Origin: Flavobacterium nackdongense
GTDB lineage: Bacteria; Bacteroidota; Bacteroidia; Flavobacteriales; Flavobacteriaceae
Direction: 5' to 3'
DNA: 64,000 nucleotides
NCBI RefSeq assembly: GCF_004355225.1
Contig: NZ_CP037933.1
Span: forward strand, 1-64,000
Of the stretch, positions 1 to 7,645 are shown piece after piece. The notes under the pieces were generated by a model. The model saw only the letters and a list, made by a program, of their open reading frames with translations. It was not told the origin of the DNA and did not search any database. Positions within the stretch are counted from its first letter, which is position 1. Every line of letters starts with the position of its first letter. A program made the translations under genes and the position numbers.

Positions 1-2
1 GT

Positions 3-545
3 TGGGGACATTTAGGAGAAAATGCAAAAAAACGATTTGAAGAAGGAAAAAACAAATGGTTATCAAACACTTATGGATGGACTCGAGCTGGGTATTTTTT
101 ATATAAATATGAGATTAAAAAAGGTACAAGGGAGGATGTTGAAAAAATAAGAACAGATATATTTAAAGATGATAAAGTTTCAATTGACCACATAGTAGCA
201 AGAGGATTAACTAAAGAAAGTTTAGGTTATGCAGATTATGAAAATCTAAATGAAAATGACGAGCGAAAAAAAGAAGCAAATGAATTGTGGAAAGAAATTT
301 GGGGTGTAATAAATGGCATTGGAAACCTTGCTTTATCTACAGCAAGTAATAATTCATCCGATTCAAATGGATTACCAAATGAACACATTGAAACTTATAA
401 AAAATGTGGATTTATAGAAACGGCTAAACAAGTAGAAACTTGGAAAAATCCTGAACAATTTGTTTCAAGAATAAATGAAAGAAGTGAAGATATTATGGGG
501 TTTATCTACGAAAGTATTGTCAACAGAAATGATCTTTGGGAATAG
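3..545 (+). CDS. C-terminal part of a DUF1524 (HNH-like) nuclease, probably GmrSD/DUF262 family (5' partial)
   Basis: The frame is open from the first bases of the window to the stop at 543-545, so the start lies upstream; the first in-frame ATG (285) is internal. About 180 residues are visible. SIDHIVARG near residue 60 and IGNLAL about 45 residues later match the pattern of DUF1524, an HNH-fold domain in which a DHI/EHI histidine is followed by an Asn-rich (I/L)GNL motif. In known proteins DUF1524 is usually fused to an N-terminal DUF262 nucleotide-hydrolysing domain, as in GmrSD-type modified-DNA restriction enzymes. The DUF262 half would be outside the window, so the full architecture is inference. 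A terminator follows directly. A second, unrelated-looking member of the family lies at 12493-15003. Confidence 0.7.
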   Translation, partial: WGHLGENAKKRFEEGKNKWLSNTYGWTRAGYFLYKYEIKKGTREDVEKIRTDIFKDDKVSIDHIVARGLTKESLGYADYENLNENDERKKEANELWKEIWGVINGIGNLALSTASNNSSDSNGLPNEHIETYKKCGFIETAKQVETWKNPEQFVSRINERSEDIMGFIYESIVNRNDLWE

Positions 546-564
546 ATTATAAAATTTAAAATCA

Positions 565-603
565 TAAAAAAAAACGACATCCTAAAAAGTGTCGTTTTTT
601 TTA
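565..603 (+). terminator. Rho-independent terminator after the DUF1524 gene
   Basis: AAAAAACGACA and TGTCGTTTTTT form a perfect stem around a loop of about 10 nt, ending in a T run. It starts about 20 bases after the stop codon. Confidence 0.8.
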
Positions 604-617
604 TGAATTAAATTTTC

Positions 618-690
618 ACTCTGCCGTTTTTTGGCATTGATCTCTCCTAATTTCGTATTTTGGGAAAGCTGAAAACCAACAAGAGTAGGC
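618..690 (+). repeat. 73-nt structured intergenic element, copy 1
   Basis: This stretch matches 1138-1210 over the same 73-nt length without gaps (about 56 of 73 positions by hand count). Both copies have ACTCT at the start and AGAGT near the end, which can pair, an internal GCC/GGC hairpin, and a conserved hairpin TTGG-GAAAGCYGAAAA-CCAA, then AGGC. The layout resembles a three-way junction. It ends 19 nt before the ATG of the 140-codon gene at 710. It could be a cis-acting RNA leader or a recombination/cassette junction; the sequence alone does not decide. It does not carry a recognisable attC core (GTTRRRY). Confidence 0.6.
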
Positions 691-709
691 AAAATTAAAA
701 TTTATAGCA

Positions 710-1132
710 ATGGAATTTACTTATGAAAGATTAGATATTTGTATCTTATTAGATAATTTAAAAAATGAAGAAATAAGAAAAACATTAGCCTATATGGTTG
801 ATTTTAAGGAACACGAAAATCTTATTGTTATTCCAAAACCGTATTCAATTGAAATCTTCAATGCTGCTATTTGCATAGCTATTATAGTTTTTGTCGGTTT
901 TGAAAAGGAAGAATATGACACTTTAAAAACCAAAAACAATCCTCACGTAGTTTCTTTTGATAGGATAACGCAAACAATGATTGAATTTAAAAATATGCCC
1001 ATAAAACACATCGATTATATGGCTTTGTTTTTTATGTCTTTAGCAAGAACGGAGGATAAAAAGGTACAAGAATTTTTGAGTCTTAAAGATTTAAGTAGAT
1101 ATGATACTGTACATCAATTAAGAAAAAAATAA
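710..1132 (+). CDS. Hypothetical protein, 140 aa
   Basis: I do not recognise this protein. It is predicted cytosolic and mixed alpha/beta, with one hydrophobic stretch near residues 48-62 (NAAICIAIIVFVGF) that is short and probably a buried strand or helix rather than a membrane anchor. There is no signal peptide. The ATG follows the 73-nt repeated element by 19 nt, and a second copy of the element starts 5 nt after the stop codon, so the gene sits between two copies like a cassette. Small unknown genes downstream of a nuclease domain could be immunity-type genes, but nothing in the sequence proves this. Confidence 0.6.
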   Translation: MEFTYERLDICILLDNLKNEEIRKTLAYMVDFKEHENLIVIPKPYSIEIFNAAICIAIIVFVGFEKEEYDTLKTKNNPHVVSFDRITQTMIEFKNMPIKHIDYMALFFMSLARTEDKKVQEFLSLKDLSRYDTVHQLRKK

Positions 1133-1137
1133 TTTGA

Positions 1138-1210
1138 ACTCTGCCTTCTTTTGGCTTACCTGCCCTCTAATTTTATCCCTTGGGAAAGCCGAAAACCAAC
1201 TAGAGTAGGC
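1138..1210 (+). repeat. 73-nt structured intergenic element, copy 2
   Basis: Second copy of the element at 618-690, with the same length and the same potential pairings: ACTCT 1138-1142 with AGAGT 1202-1206, GCC with GGC, and the TTGG/CCAA hairpin. It ends 21 nt before the ATG at 1232. The most variable part is the middle, while the GGGAAAGCYGAAAACCAAC block and the two ends are conserved, as expected if the fold or the terminal sites are under selection. Confidence 0.6.
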
Positions 1211-1231
1211 AAACTATAAACATATATTATT

Positions 1232-1462
1232 ATGGCTCAAATGATTTTAAAGGGAAAAGAAATGATTCGAATTAATCCCTCAACGAAAACTAAAATTGAA
1301 TATTCCACTAATGATGGTAGAAGCTGGATGGCTCGTTCTACTTCGACATCATATGGAGATTTTTCAGACTTGACCGATAATGGCAAAGAAATTCTGGGAA
1401 TGACTTCAAAAGGATTGTATTATTCCACCAATGAAGGCAGAAGCTGGATGAAAAGAAGTTAA
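1232..1462 (+). CDS. Small BNR/Asp-box repeat protein, 76 aa
   Basis: The protein has two near-identical motifs, YSTNDGRSWMARS (about residues 24-36) and YYSTNEGRSWMKRS (63-76). These match the Asp-box/BNR pattern S-x-D-x-G-x-x-W found as beta-hairpin turns in sialidases and other propellers. With only two repeats it cannot form a whole propeller. No signal peptide is seen. The second repeat ends the protein. It follows copy 2 of the 73-nt element. Function unknown. Confidence 0.6.
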   Translation: MAQMILKGKEMIRINPSTKTKIEYSTNDGRSWMARSTSTSYGDFSDLTDNGKEILGMTSKGLYYSTNEGRSWMKRS

Positions 1463-1499
1463 AATTCAGTAGCTATTTTATTTTTTTTCAATTCTATTT

Positions 1500-1536
1500 G
1501 AACCGTCACAATATGGCATTGTGGCGGTTTATTTTT
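1500..1536 (+). terminator. Rho-independent terminator after the small BNR gene
   Basis: AACCGTCACAAT (1501-1512) pairs with ATTGTGGCGGTT (1518-1529) around ATGGC, with one G-T wobble, followed by TATTTTTG. Its position argues against a start codon for the next gene inside it, so I place the AAA gene start at 1565. Confidence 0.8.
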
Positions 1537-1564
1537 GTCTCATAATAATCAATACTTAGAAATT

Positions 1565-3217
1565 ATGGAAGAGAACAACATCATCATAGCATTAGAAACC
1601 ATCCACAACACTTCAAAGAAATCAAAATTGAAACTTGCATCTTATGATAGTATTCAAGTTGAAATAAAACTAGTTTCTGACTATTTTCAAGTCAACACTA
1701 CCGAAGTTATCTTGCTAGCAACTTGCTTTATACAATCTTGCTTTGATTCGTTTGAATTGCCTGCCATTATTAAACATTTTGGATTAGAAAAACATAGTTT
1801 TTTAAAATATTTGGGAAGTTTCAATTTATTAATTTCAAAATCGATATTAACTAAAACGGAAAATCGTCATTCTGAAAATGACTACAGACTGTCAAACCAT
1901 ATTTATGATTACATACTTAACCAAAAAACAATTCCAAAAGAATTATTAGAAATAAAAATCAAAGAAAATACCTTTACTGAATTTTTATCTGATATGGATA
2001 TTTTGAGTAATCAGAAAGATGACGAAAAAATAAACTACTATTATTTCATTCAAAAATTCAAAGATTTATTGAATACCAACAAACATTTTAAATTGATTGA
2101 ATTTGCGCTTAAAAACCTTGAATTGGTCGATACGTTTGTGTTTTTTGATACTATTTTGGATGCAATGAATTGTGGTGAAAATGATTTCAATACGGGATTA
2201 CAAAGCACTGTTGAAGATTTTTATGAACGAAAAAGAGATTCATTCAAATACATTAATAATTTTCTCGAAGAAAAAACAAAATTAAACCAATTTAATTTAA
2301 TAGAAAAAGATTCCAATTCATTTTCCAACAGACACCGTATTCAACTAACTGTAAAGGCGGTTTTGATGTTGAAAGAATGGGAAGGTATTTCACTGGAATT
2401 TGTAGAAAAAAAAGACAAACGATTGATTTATCCTGACCAAATTCAAAAGCGAAATTTATTTTACAATAGAGAGGAAGAATTGCAACTCGACCCCATCAAA
2501 AAAAGTCTTTCTAACACTTCATTTATTAAATTACAAACTAGGTTAAAATCAAAAAATATGAATGCTGGAATTGCAACTATTTTGTATGGCGCTCCTGGAA
2601 CTGGCAAAACAGAATCTGTCTATCAATTGGCCAAGAAATACAATCGTTCTATTTTTAAAGTAGAAATTTCGGAAACCAAATCGATGTGGTTTGGAGAAAG
2701 TCAGAAGTTGGTCAAAAAAATATTTACTGATTATTATAATTTTAAAAAGACACAAAAAGTATGTCCAATTCTATTGTTTAATGAAGCTGATGCTATTATT
2801 GGCAAAAGAAAAAGTGCCGGTTCCTCATCGGTAGCCGATACCGAAAATGCCATACAGAATGTGTTATTGGAAGAATTGGAAAACTTTGACGGAATTCTAT
2901 TTGCAACGTCAAATTTGGTAGCCAATTTGGATTCGGCATTTGAACGTCGTTTTCTATTCAAAGTAAAATTTGAAAATCCAAGTATCGAAAATGCTGCCAA
3001 AATATGGAAAAGTAAATTGCCTACTCTTTCTTCTAATGAGGCAATACTATTGGCATCACAATTCTCTTATTCCGGAGGAGAAATGGAGAATATTGCAAGA
3101 AAAGCGATAATGGATGAAATTGTTTTTGGCAATAAACCCAACTTTGAACGAATCCGTTCATTTTGTGAAAATGAAAAATGGAGTAGTAAAAATAGTGGAA
3201 TTAGAATAGGGTATTAA
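1565..3217 (+). CDS. AAA-family ATPase, 550 aa
   Basis: The N-terminal half (about 340 residues) is helical and unrecognised. The C-terminal half is a classic AAA module: Walker A GAPGTGKT near residue 342, a Walker B-like ILLFNEADAI near 402, sensor ATSN, and an FERRF arginine-finger region. The Walker B acidic pair reads NE rather than DE, which is worth noting although some AAA subfamilies show it. The longest ORF starts at a TTG (1535) that lies against the terminator stem; ATG 1565 (MEENN) is preferred. The gene converges with the EEP-nuclease gene, the two overlapping by 4 bp at their 3' ends. Substrate unknown; a remodelling role is inferred from the family. Confidence 0.8.
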   Translation: MEENNIIIALETIHNTSKKSKLKLASYDSIQVEIKLVSDYFQVNTTEVILLATCFIQSCFDSFELPAIIKHFGLEKHSFLKYLGSFNLLISKSILTKTENRHSENDYRLSNHIYDYILNQKTIPKELLEIKIKENTFTEFLSDMDILSNQKDDEKINYYYFIQKFKDLLNTNKHFKLIEFALKNLELVDTFVFFDTILDAMNCGENDFNTGLQSTVEDFYERKRDSFKYINNFLEEKTKLNQFNLIEKDSNSFSNRHRIQLTVKAVLMLKEWEGISLEFVEKKDKRLIYPDQIQKRNLFYNREEELQLDPIKKSLSNTSFIKLQTRLKSKNMNAGIATILYGAPGTGKTESVYQLAKKYNRSIFKVEISETKSMWFGESQKLVKKIFTDYYNFKKTQKVCPILLFNEADAIIGKRKSAGSSSVADTENAIQNVLLEELENFDGILFATSNLVANLDSAFERRFLFKVKFENPSIENAAKIWKSKLPTLSSNEAILLASQFSYSGGEMENIARKAIMDEIVFGNKPNFERIRSFCENEKWSSKNSGIRIGY

Positions 3218-3885
3218 AGGGAATAATCAATTTGAATACTGATGCCTTTATGATCCGATAACTTTTTTTCAAGATTCCATTCGTGGGTTTCTATTTTAGC
3301 ATTGCCAATAAATTCTTGGCTGATGGCAATATGGTCGATGGTTTCTGGTAAATGGTGGGTTAGGTTTGTGATTTTGTTTTCTAAGAAGGAGTTGTTGAGT
3401 TCCTTTCTTCCCCGATTGGTGAAGTAATAATTATCAGAAAAAGAGAGATTGTAATCTCCAATAATGCAGATGTTTTGGTTTTTTGACAATGTATTGAAAT
3501 CGATGATCTGTTTTGGAAGATCTGTTTTGAAATTTTCATTTCTGTTGCCAAAGATTCCAATTATGGTGCCATAAACTAATAGATTTCCTTTTTCGGTTTT
3601 TATTTCAGCGCAACAACTGGTATATTCATCATAGGTTTGAAACTGATTTACAATTTCATATTTGGAATATATTTTCACCCTTTTTTCGGAAGGCATGTAA
3701 TAGGCCGGTTGGATTTCAGATAGACTTTTTGTTGCTATTTGGAAAGGATAATTTTTCAGATTTACTCTTTCATCATACTCTGTTAACACTAAAATATCGG
3801 CGTTTAGGTTTTCTAAAATAGCAATAATATTAGCTGTTTCTTTTGAATATTTTAATCTCTCCAGATTCCAAGTTGCGATGGTCAT
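3214..3885 (-). CDS. Endonuclease/exonuclease/phosphatase (EEP) family protein, 223 aa
   Basis: EEP-fold metal-dependent hydrolases cut nucleic acids or phosphodiesters. The expected motifs are all present: N-terminal TWNLERL with the metal-binding Asn/Glu, DILVLTE near residue 30, IIGDYNLSFSD near 141 (GDxN), TIDHIAIS near 182, and LSDHKG near the C-terminus with the catalytic histidine. No signal peptide, so it is probably cytosolic. It is the last gene of a three-gene minus-strand set (vWA, 381-aa protein, this gene), each separated by 23 bp, and its 3' end overlaps the AAA gene by 4 bp. The substrate (DNA, RNA or small molecule) cannot be told from the sequence. Confidence 0.8.
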   Translation of the reverse strand: MTIATWNLERLKYSKETANIIAILENLNADILVLTEYDERVNLKNYPFQIATKSLSEIQPAYYMPSEKRVKIYSKYEIVNQFQTYDEYTSCCAEIKTEKGNLLVYGTIIGIFGNRNENFKTDLPKQIIDFNTLSKNQNICIIGDYNLSFSDNYYFTNRGRKELNNSFLENKITNLTHHLPETIDHIAISQEFIGNAKIETHEWNLEKKLSDHKGISIQIDYSL

Positions 3886-3908
3886 AAAAGTTTCAAATTT
3901 AATTTGAA

Positions 3909-5054
3909 TTAAACATCAAGACCAACAACCAATTCCCGATCCAGTTGGATACCTTTTCGCTCCCCTCTATTCCCTTTGATACTATAAAAATCCATTAAGG
4001 ATTCACCAACTGCATCTTTTATTTTTCTGTTAATTCTGGATAAAATAATATTCATATCATTTTCTGTGGGGTTGACCAACAATTCTAAAGCATTCTGGAT
4101 AGTTTCAGGATTGGATTGATTATTAAAACGAGCATATAAATTCTTCAACTCTTCCTTGTGGTCCTGTAATTCATTTAAATTTATGCCCGCGGGATGATTC
4201 ATAAATAATAAGTACAATGCTTTTTCTTTTGGGTTTAACCTCAACTCAAGACCTCCTAAATCTGTAAAATAAATCTTTTTTGTATATCCCTTTAATGCCA
4301 TTCTGCTTGGTTGATGAAATAATTTAGAACGCCCTCTGAAGGTCATAATTTCACGAATTCCGTCTAGAATTTCAAAAAACTGCCTAGTGTATAAGGTGGG
4401 AACATCTCTTTCTTTAAAATGATTCATACAACTATCGCAGACATCAGCGGTTCTCATTTTTAAAATAATTTGTGACTTGTCCTGGCAAAAATCCATAATG
4501 CATCCCATAGGGGTTTTGTGGATATTTTCCATTATGGCTTCGGTGGAGGGAAACATATAAAAGCGCATTACCCAAATAATTACTTCATAGGCTATGGGAA
4601 ATCGAATGTCTATGGTGGTACCAAAAAAGTGCTCCCAGTTTGAAGTTTGAACAAAATAATTTTTCATATTTGGAGAAACCCCTCCAAACCAATTGGGTTT
4701 ATTTCCAACATCGGTAAGCAACACTACAATGTCATTTTTATCAATCTTTTTTTTAGACCGATACTTGTCACACACAACAAATAATTGGTCCCAAGTTTTT
4801 GTTTTTTCCTTGTAAGGAAAGTTAATGGAATTCTCAGAAACAACCAATTGGGAATACATTAATTGAGAAGGATTTAATTTTTCAAAATCTATTTGATTTG
4901 TCCATTCTCTTTCTTCCTCTTCGTAATCTTTGGATAAAACTTCTTCTTCGCATTCTTGAAAATGCAAAGGGCCTCGAAATTGTTGTAATAAATGAAGCAC
5001 ATTTCTATAGGTTTCTTCATTTAATTCTGGAGATCGTAGGAGGTGTATATTCAT
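3909..5054 (-). CDS. Uncharacterised protein with a CxxC motif, 381 aa
   Basis: No family was recognised with confidence. Residues 100-230 contain DIVVLLTDVGNKPNWFGG, then EVIIWVMRFYMF, HKTPMGCIMDFC and RTADVCDSCMNHF. The spacing Glu-His-GCxMDFC-CxxC recalls the C-terminal half of archaemetzincin-like metalloproteases, where a cysteine cluster binds zinc. The HExxH active site is absent, so at best this is a degenerate relative. The C-terminal 120 residues are helical (LNLNEL...LSRINRKIKDAVGESL) and look like a winged-helix or helical bundle. It lies 23 bp downstream of the vWA gene and 23 bp upstream of the EEP nuclease gene, which suggests one transcript and a shared job. Confidence 0.6.
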   Translation of the reverse strand: MNIHLLRSPELNEETYRNVLHLLQQFRGPLHFQECEEEVLSKDYEEEEREWTNQIDFEKLNPSQLMYSQLVVSENSINFPYKEKTKTWDQLFVVCDKYRSKKKIDKNDIVVLLTDVGNKPNWFGGVSPNMKNYFVQTSNWEHFFGTTIDIRFPIAYEVIIWVMRFYMFPSTEAIMENIHKTPMGCIMDFCQDKSQIILKMRTADVCDSCMNHFKERDVPTLYTRQFFEILDGIREIMTFRGRSKLFHQPSRMALKGYTKKIYFTDLGGLELRLNPKEKALYLLFMNHPAGINLNELQDHKEELKNLYARFNNQSNPETIQNALELLVNPTENDMNIILSRINRKIKDAVGESLMDFYSIKGNRGERKGIQLDRELVVGLDV

Positions 5055-5077
5055 ATGACTAATTTACCTTATTTATA

Positions 5078-5734
5078 TTAATTTCTACGGTCTTTTTTTA
5101 CAATAAAATCTAAAAAACTATTTTTTATTTTGCCTGTAGATTTGCTATTTGAATATTCTCGCATTCCATTACTAATTTCATTCATCATTTCGCCCATATC
5201 GCTTTTATTGAAAGAAACGACATTTTCTTCTTTGATATTGAGCATTTTTGAAGTGTGGATGGCATCAATATCGGCACCTAAGAAAGAGAAGGACCATTTT
5301 TCGGTTTGTTCTAAAGATTTAATTGTTTTGGCAATGTTGTGAAAAGTAAATTCTTTGCTGGCATTTTCTAAGCCATCAGTCAGAATCACCATTACAACAC
5401 TCATTTCGTCATTTACTATTTTAGATTCATTAGTAATTCTAATTTGGTTAATAGACATTCCGATAGCATCTAAAAGCGCTGTACATCCATTTGGTTCATA
5501 CATTTCAGGAGTTAGTTTTTCGAAAGCATTTAATGCTAATTGTGTGAATATATTATCAATGGAGTCATTAAAAGTTGTTAATGAAACTGCGAATTCTTGA
5601 TCTGGAAATTCTTTTTGTAATTGTTTGATGGTTTCCAACTGCTTGTTGAAGCCCAAAATTGTTGTTTCTCTGCAGCTGCTCATAGAACCACTTTTATCTA
5701 AGACAAAATGGTAAAGTGTTTTCTTGTTTTTCAT
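5078..5734 (-). CDS. von Willebrand factor A (vWA) domain protein, 218 aa
   Basis: The protein is almost entirely one vWA domain. It has a canonical MIDAS DKSGS at residues 13-17, SLTTFND near 66, and ILTDGLENASKEF near 117, which supply the metal-coordinating Asp, Ser and Thr. No signal peptide or membrane segment is seen, so it is cytosolic. Intracellular vWA proteins commonly work with AAA ATPases as substrate adaptors. Here the only nearby ATPase is the convergent AAA gene at 1565-3217. It is the first gene of the vWA/381-aa/EEP set and has a good -7 element (5760-5767) and a palindrome upstream. Confidence 0.85.
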   Translation of the reverse strand: MKNKKTLYHFVLDKSGSMSSCRETTILGFNKQLETIKQLQKEFPDQEFAVSLTTFNDSIDNIFTQLALNAFEKLTPEMYEPNGCTALLDAIGMSINQIRITNESKIVNDEMSVVMVILTDGLENASKEFTFHNIAKTIKSLEQTEKWSFSFLGADIDAIHTSKMLNIKEENVVSFNKSDMGEMMNEISNGMREYSNSKSTGKIKNSFLDFIVKKDRRN

Positions 5735-5759
5735 AATTATATGTTTTTAAATTATGAGA

Positions 5760-5767
5760 CAAATGTA
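5760..5767 (-). promoter_or_regulatory. Bacteroidota -7 element for the vWA operon
   Basis: Read on the minus strand this is TACATTTG, matching TAnnTTTG, 26 nt upstream of the ATG. No TTG -33 element is obvious at the usual spacing. Confidence 0.45.
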
Positions 5768-5794
5768 GAGTGATACTTTATAAAACTATTTTCT

Positions 5795-5808
5795 TTGCAA
5801 GCTTGCAA
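5795..5808. promoter_or_regulatory. Perfect 14-bp palindrome upstream of the vWA operon
   Basis: TTGCAAGCTTGCAA is a perfect inverted repeat centred about 67 bp upstream of the vWA start and about 38 bp upstream of its -7 element. The position fits an operator or activator site; no cognate regulator is visible nearby. Confidence 0.35.
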
Positions 5809-5854
5809 TTAAGCAGGGTCGTCAGACTTCGGATAGCTGAAGGTATTAATTTAG

Positions 5855-6316
5855 TCAATATTCAAAATAATATTTTTCATCACCTGGAATAATTGCTATT
5901 TCATTACCTAAAGATGTTTTCCAAAAACTTGTTGGTGAAAAATATTCAGCATAGGCATAAGGCAGCTCTTCCTTTTTTAAATTTTGAAGTACGCTTTCAA
6001 ACCATTTCGCATATTCTTCATTTTTGCCTTTACAATTTTGCAAAAATTCATTTTCTTTTTCTATAAATGAATTTGTTAATTCTTCAATAGTTAACTCAAT
6101 TTCTTTATCATTAATTTCGTAAAATTCTTGAAGCCAAGTTGAAGCATATACATTTACTATTCTGCCCTCTTTGTATGTTACAAAACTACATCTCCAGGAA
6201 AGTCCAGATGGAGATAAAGAAGGTACAATTCGCAAATTTTGATATCCTTTTTTGTGCAAATTTCCTGCAACATAAAGGATTTTTTGAAAATTAAGCATAT
6301 AGAAATTTGGTTCCAT
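5855..6316 (-). CDS. Hypothetical protein, 153 aa
   Basis: I do not recognise the family. The N-terminal third (KILYVAGNLHKKGYQNLRIV, then SGLSWRCSF) looks like a compact alpha/beta domain, followed by an acidic helix around residues 75-110 and a C-terminal PYAYAEYFSPTSFW segment. It has no signal peptide or membrane segments. Tandem methionines allow a start at 6316 or six residues later (MLNFQK). The gene stands alone between the vWA operon and the DUF4238 gene, with a copy of the palindrome-headed intergenic module about 70 bp upstream of its start. Confidence 0.6.
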   Translation of the reverse strand: MEPNFYMLNFQKILYVAGNLHKKGYQNLRIVPSLSPSGLSWRCSFVTYKEGRIVNVYASTWLQEFYEINDKEIELTIEELTNSFIEKENEFLQNCKGKNEEYAKWFESVLQNLKKEELPYAYAEYFSPTSFWKTSLGNEIAIIPGDEKYYFEY

Positions 6317-6387
6317 TAAATTGTAAATAAATTTTTTGTTTTTGTTTTTTTTTGCATTTGTATTAAATGCATTTACTCGCTCTTATA

Positions 6388-6548
6388 TACCTTAAATAAG
6401 GTAGATTGTTGCTATTTTACTAAGTTTTATTCATTATCAAATATATAGAACTTTTATTACACTTTTACAAATGGATAGAGATTATTTCTTTGATTTTTGT
6501 GGTGAAGGATGTCTTGGTTGTAATCGTTTTGAAAACGCTACGAATTGA
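6388..6548 (+). repeat. Palindrome-headed intergenic module, copy A, with a 25-codon ORF remnant
   Basis: It begins with the palindrome TACCTTA-AA-TAAGGTA followed by GATT, then carries AAATATAT-AGAACT, and 83 bp after its start an ATG (6471) opens a 25-codon ORF starting MDRDYFFDFCGEGCLGC and stopping at 6548. Copies B (9281), C (about 10497) and D (11837) share this order. In B the ORF decays after MDGDNFFDFCG and in C after six codons, so the ORF looks like the relic of a gene start carried by a repeated element. A GC-rich hairpin (CCCGTC/GACGGG, 6568-6582) follows. Confidence 0.55.
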
Positions 6549-6596
6549 TTGCCAATTTAAGGAGTTACCCGTCGCAGACGGGAGCCAGTGGGGATT

Positions 6597-7577
6597 TTAT
6601 AAACCTAACTCCTTTAATTTTTTAAATATGTCCGCAGTGCTTTCTCCGTCTTTAATTGGCCTTTCAGATTCTTGTTTAGTTGCCAAGTAAGATTCTAGAG
6701 CTTTTTTTGAACCAAACATAAATTTCTCAGAATTTTGCATTTGAGAATAGTTAGTTGTTAGTTTTTCTATTTCGGAAAAAGGTGCTTTTGAAGTTCTACG
6801 GAAAATCTTGTTCCTTAATTCCTTAGGACATTCTGGCAATAGCATTAAATTGTGTTTCGAATCAATCGGCAGTTCTAAGACATTAGTTGGATCAAAAGGA
6901 GCAAATCTTTCAGGATTATTGTTATTTGCAACAACTGGATTATCACTAGTTATGAACTCTAAATTTTCACCTTCAATTTTGTTAACACAAATCGAATCAT
7001 TAAGAACTCTTAATGCAATTAATTTAAATGCTGTTTCTAATTGTATAAGAATCATTCCTGGCTGACGTTCTTTGTTGAATTCTCTAGTGAATTCTTGCAA
7101 AGTTTTTCCTGCTATTGAAATTTTTTCATCTTCAAAGTTGAAATAGTCAACTCCCTTTTGTTCACATAATTGAAAAGCACTTTCAAAAACTCTTCCCATT
7201 AAATCGCGACTTGCATTTACCCATTTCGTTGTTCGATAGTACATTGTCACAACAGTTGAGATTATTAACTCTCGTTCTTCAGATGTAATTTCTGTTTTGG
7301 TAGGGTCAGTTAGAATGTCATAGATTGAATCATAATGTACTTCCAATTCTTCTGAATATAGTTTTTCCACAGCCATTTGCTGTTCAATAGTCTCGCCAGG
7401 TAAAGTATAAAGATGTCTTTCGAATGCTACATTTGTAATATTAGAATTAAAAATTTTGTCTGTTTCAGTAGCTTCTGTTGGCAAAGCATCTATAAAATAT
7501 TTGTCACCGCTCTGTACAGAGAAATGTTTAAGATATGTTCTTGGAACATAATGCTGTCTTTTAACTAAATCTGCCAT
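6597..7577 (-). CDS. DUF4238 domain-containing protein, 326 aa
   Basis: The N-terminus, KRQHYVPRTYLKHFS, is the hallmark of DUF4238, followed by NITNVAFERHLYTL, a helical middle (residues 85-200) with TMYYRTTKWVN, and FITSDNPVVANNN near 223. DUF4238 proteins are widespread in bacterial accessory regions; the conserved HYVPR/SDNP residues suggest an enzymatic core, but the activity is not established. No signal peptide or membrane span. The length is normal for the family. It is 68 bp downstream of the zinc-ribbon/HEPN gene on the same strand, so co-transcription is possible. Confidence 0.85.
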   Translation of the reverse strand: MADLVKRQHYVPRTYLKHFSVQSGDKYFIDALPTEATETDKIFNSNITNVAFERHLYTLPGETIEQQMAVEKLYSEELEVHYDSIYDILTDPTKTEITSEERELIISTVVTMYYRTTKWVNASRDLMGRVFESAFQLCEQKGVDYFNFEDEKISIAGKTLQEFTREFNKERQPGMILIQLETAFKLIALRVLNDSICVNKIEGENLEFITSDNPVVANNNNPERFAPFDPTNVLELPIDSKHNLMLLPECPKELRNKIFRRTSKAPFSEIEKLTTNYSQMQNSEKFMFGSKKALESYLATKQESERPIKDGESTADIFKKLKELGL

Positions 7578-7645
7578 AACTTCTGGAAATATTGCGTATA
7601 ATTTGTATGTAGATAAAACAAACTTTAAATTATTGATCTATAGCC

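Noticed and set aside
618..1210. Integron attC sites
   Set aside because: The elements lack the GTTRRRY/RYYYAAC core boxes, and no integron integrase is visible; the idea is only kept as an open alternative.
1535..1564. TTG start of the AAA ATPase
   Set aside because: It lies directly against the stem of the preceding terminator; ATG 1565 gives a normal start.
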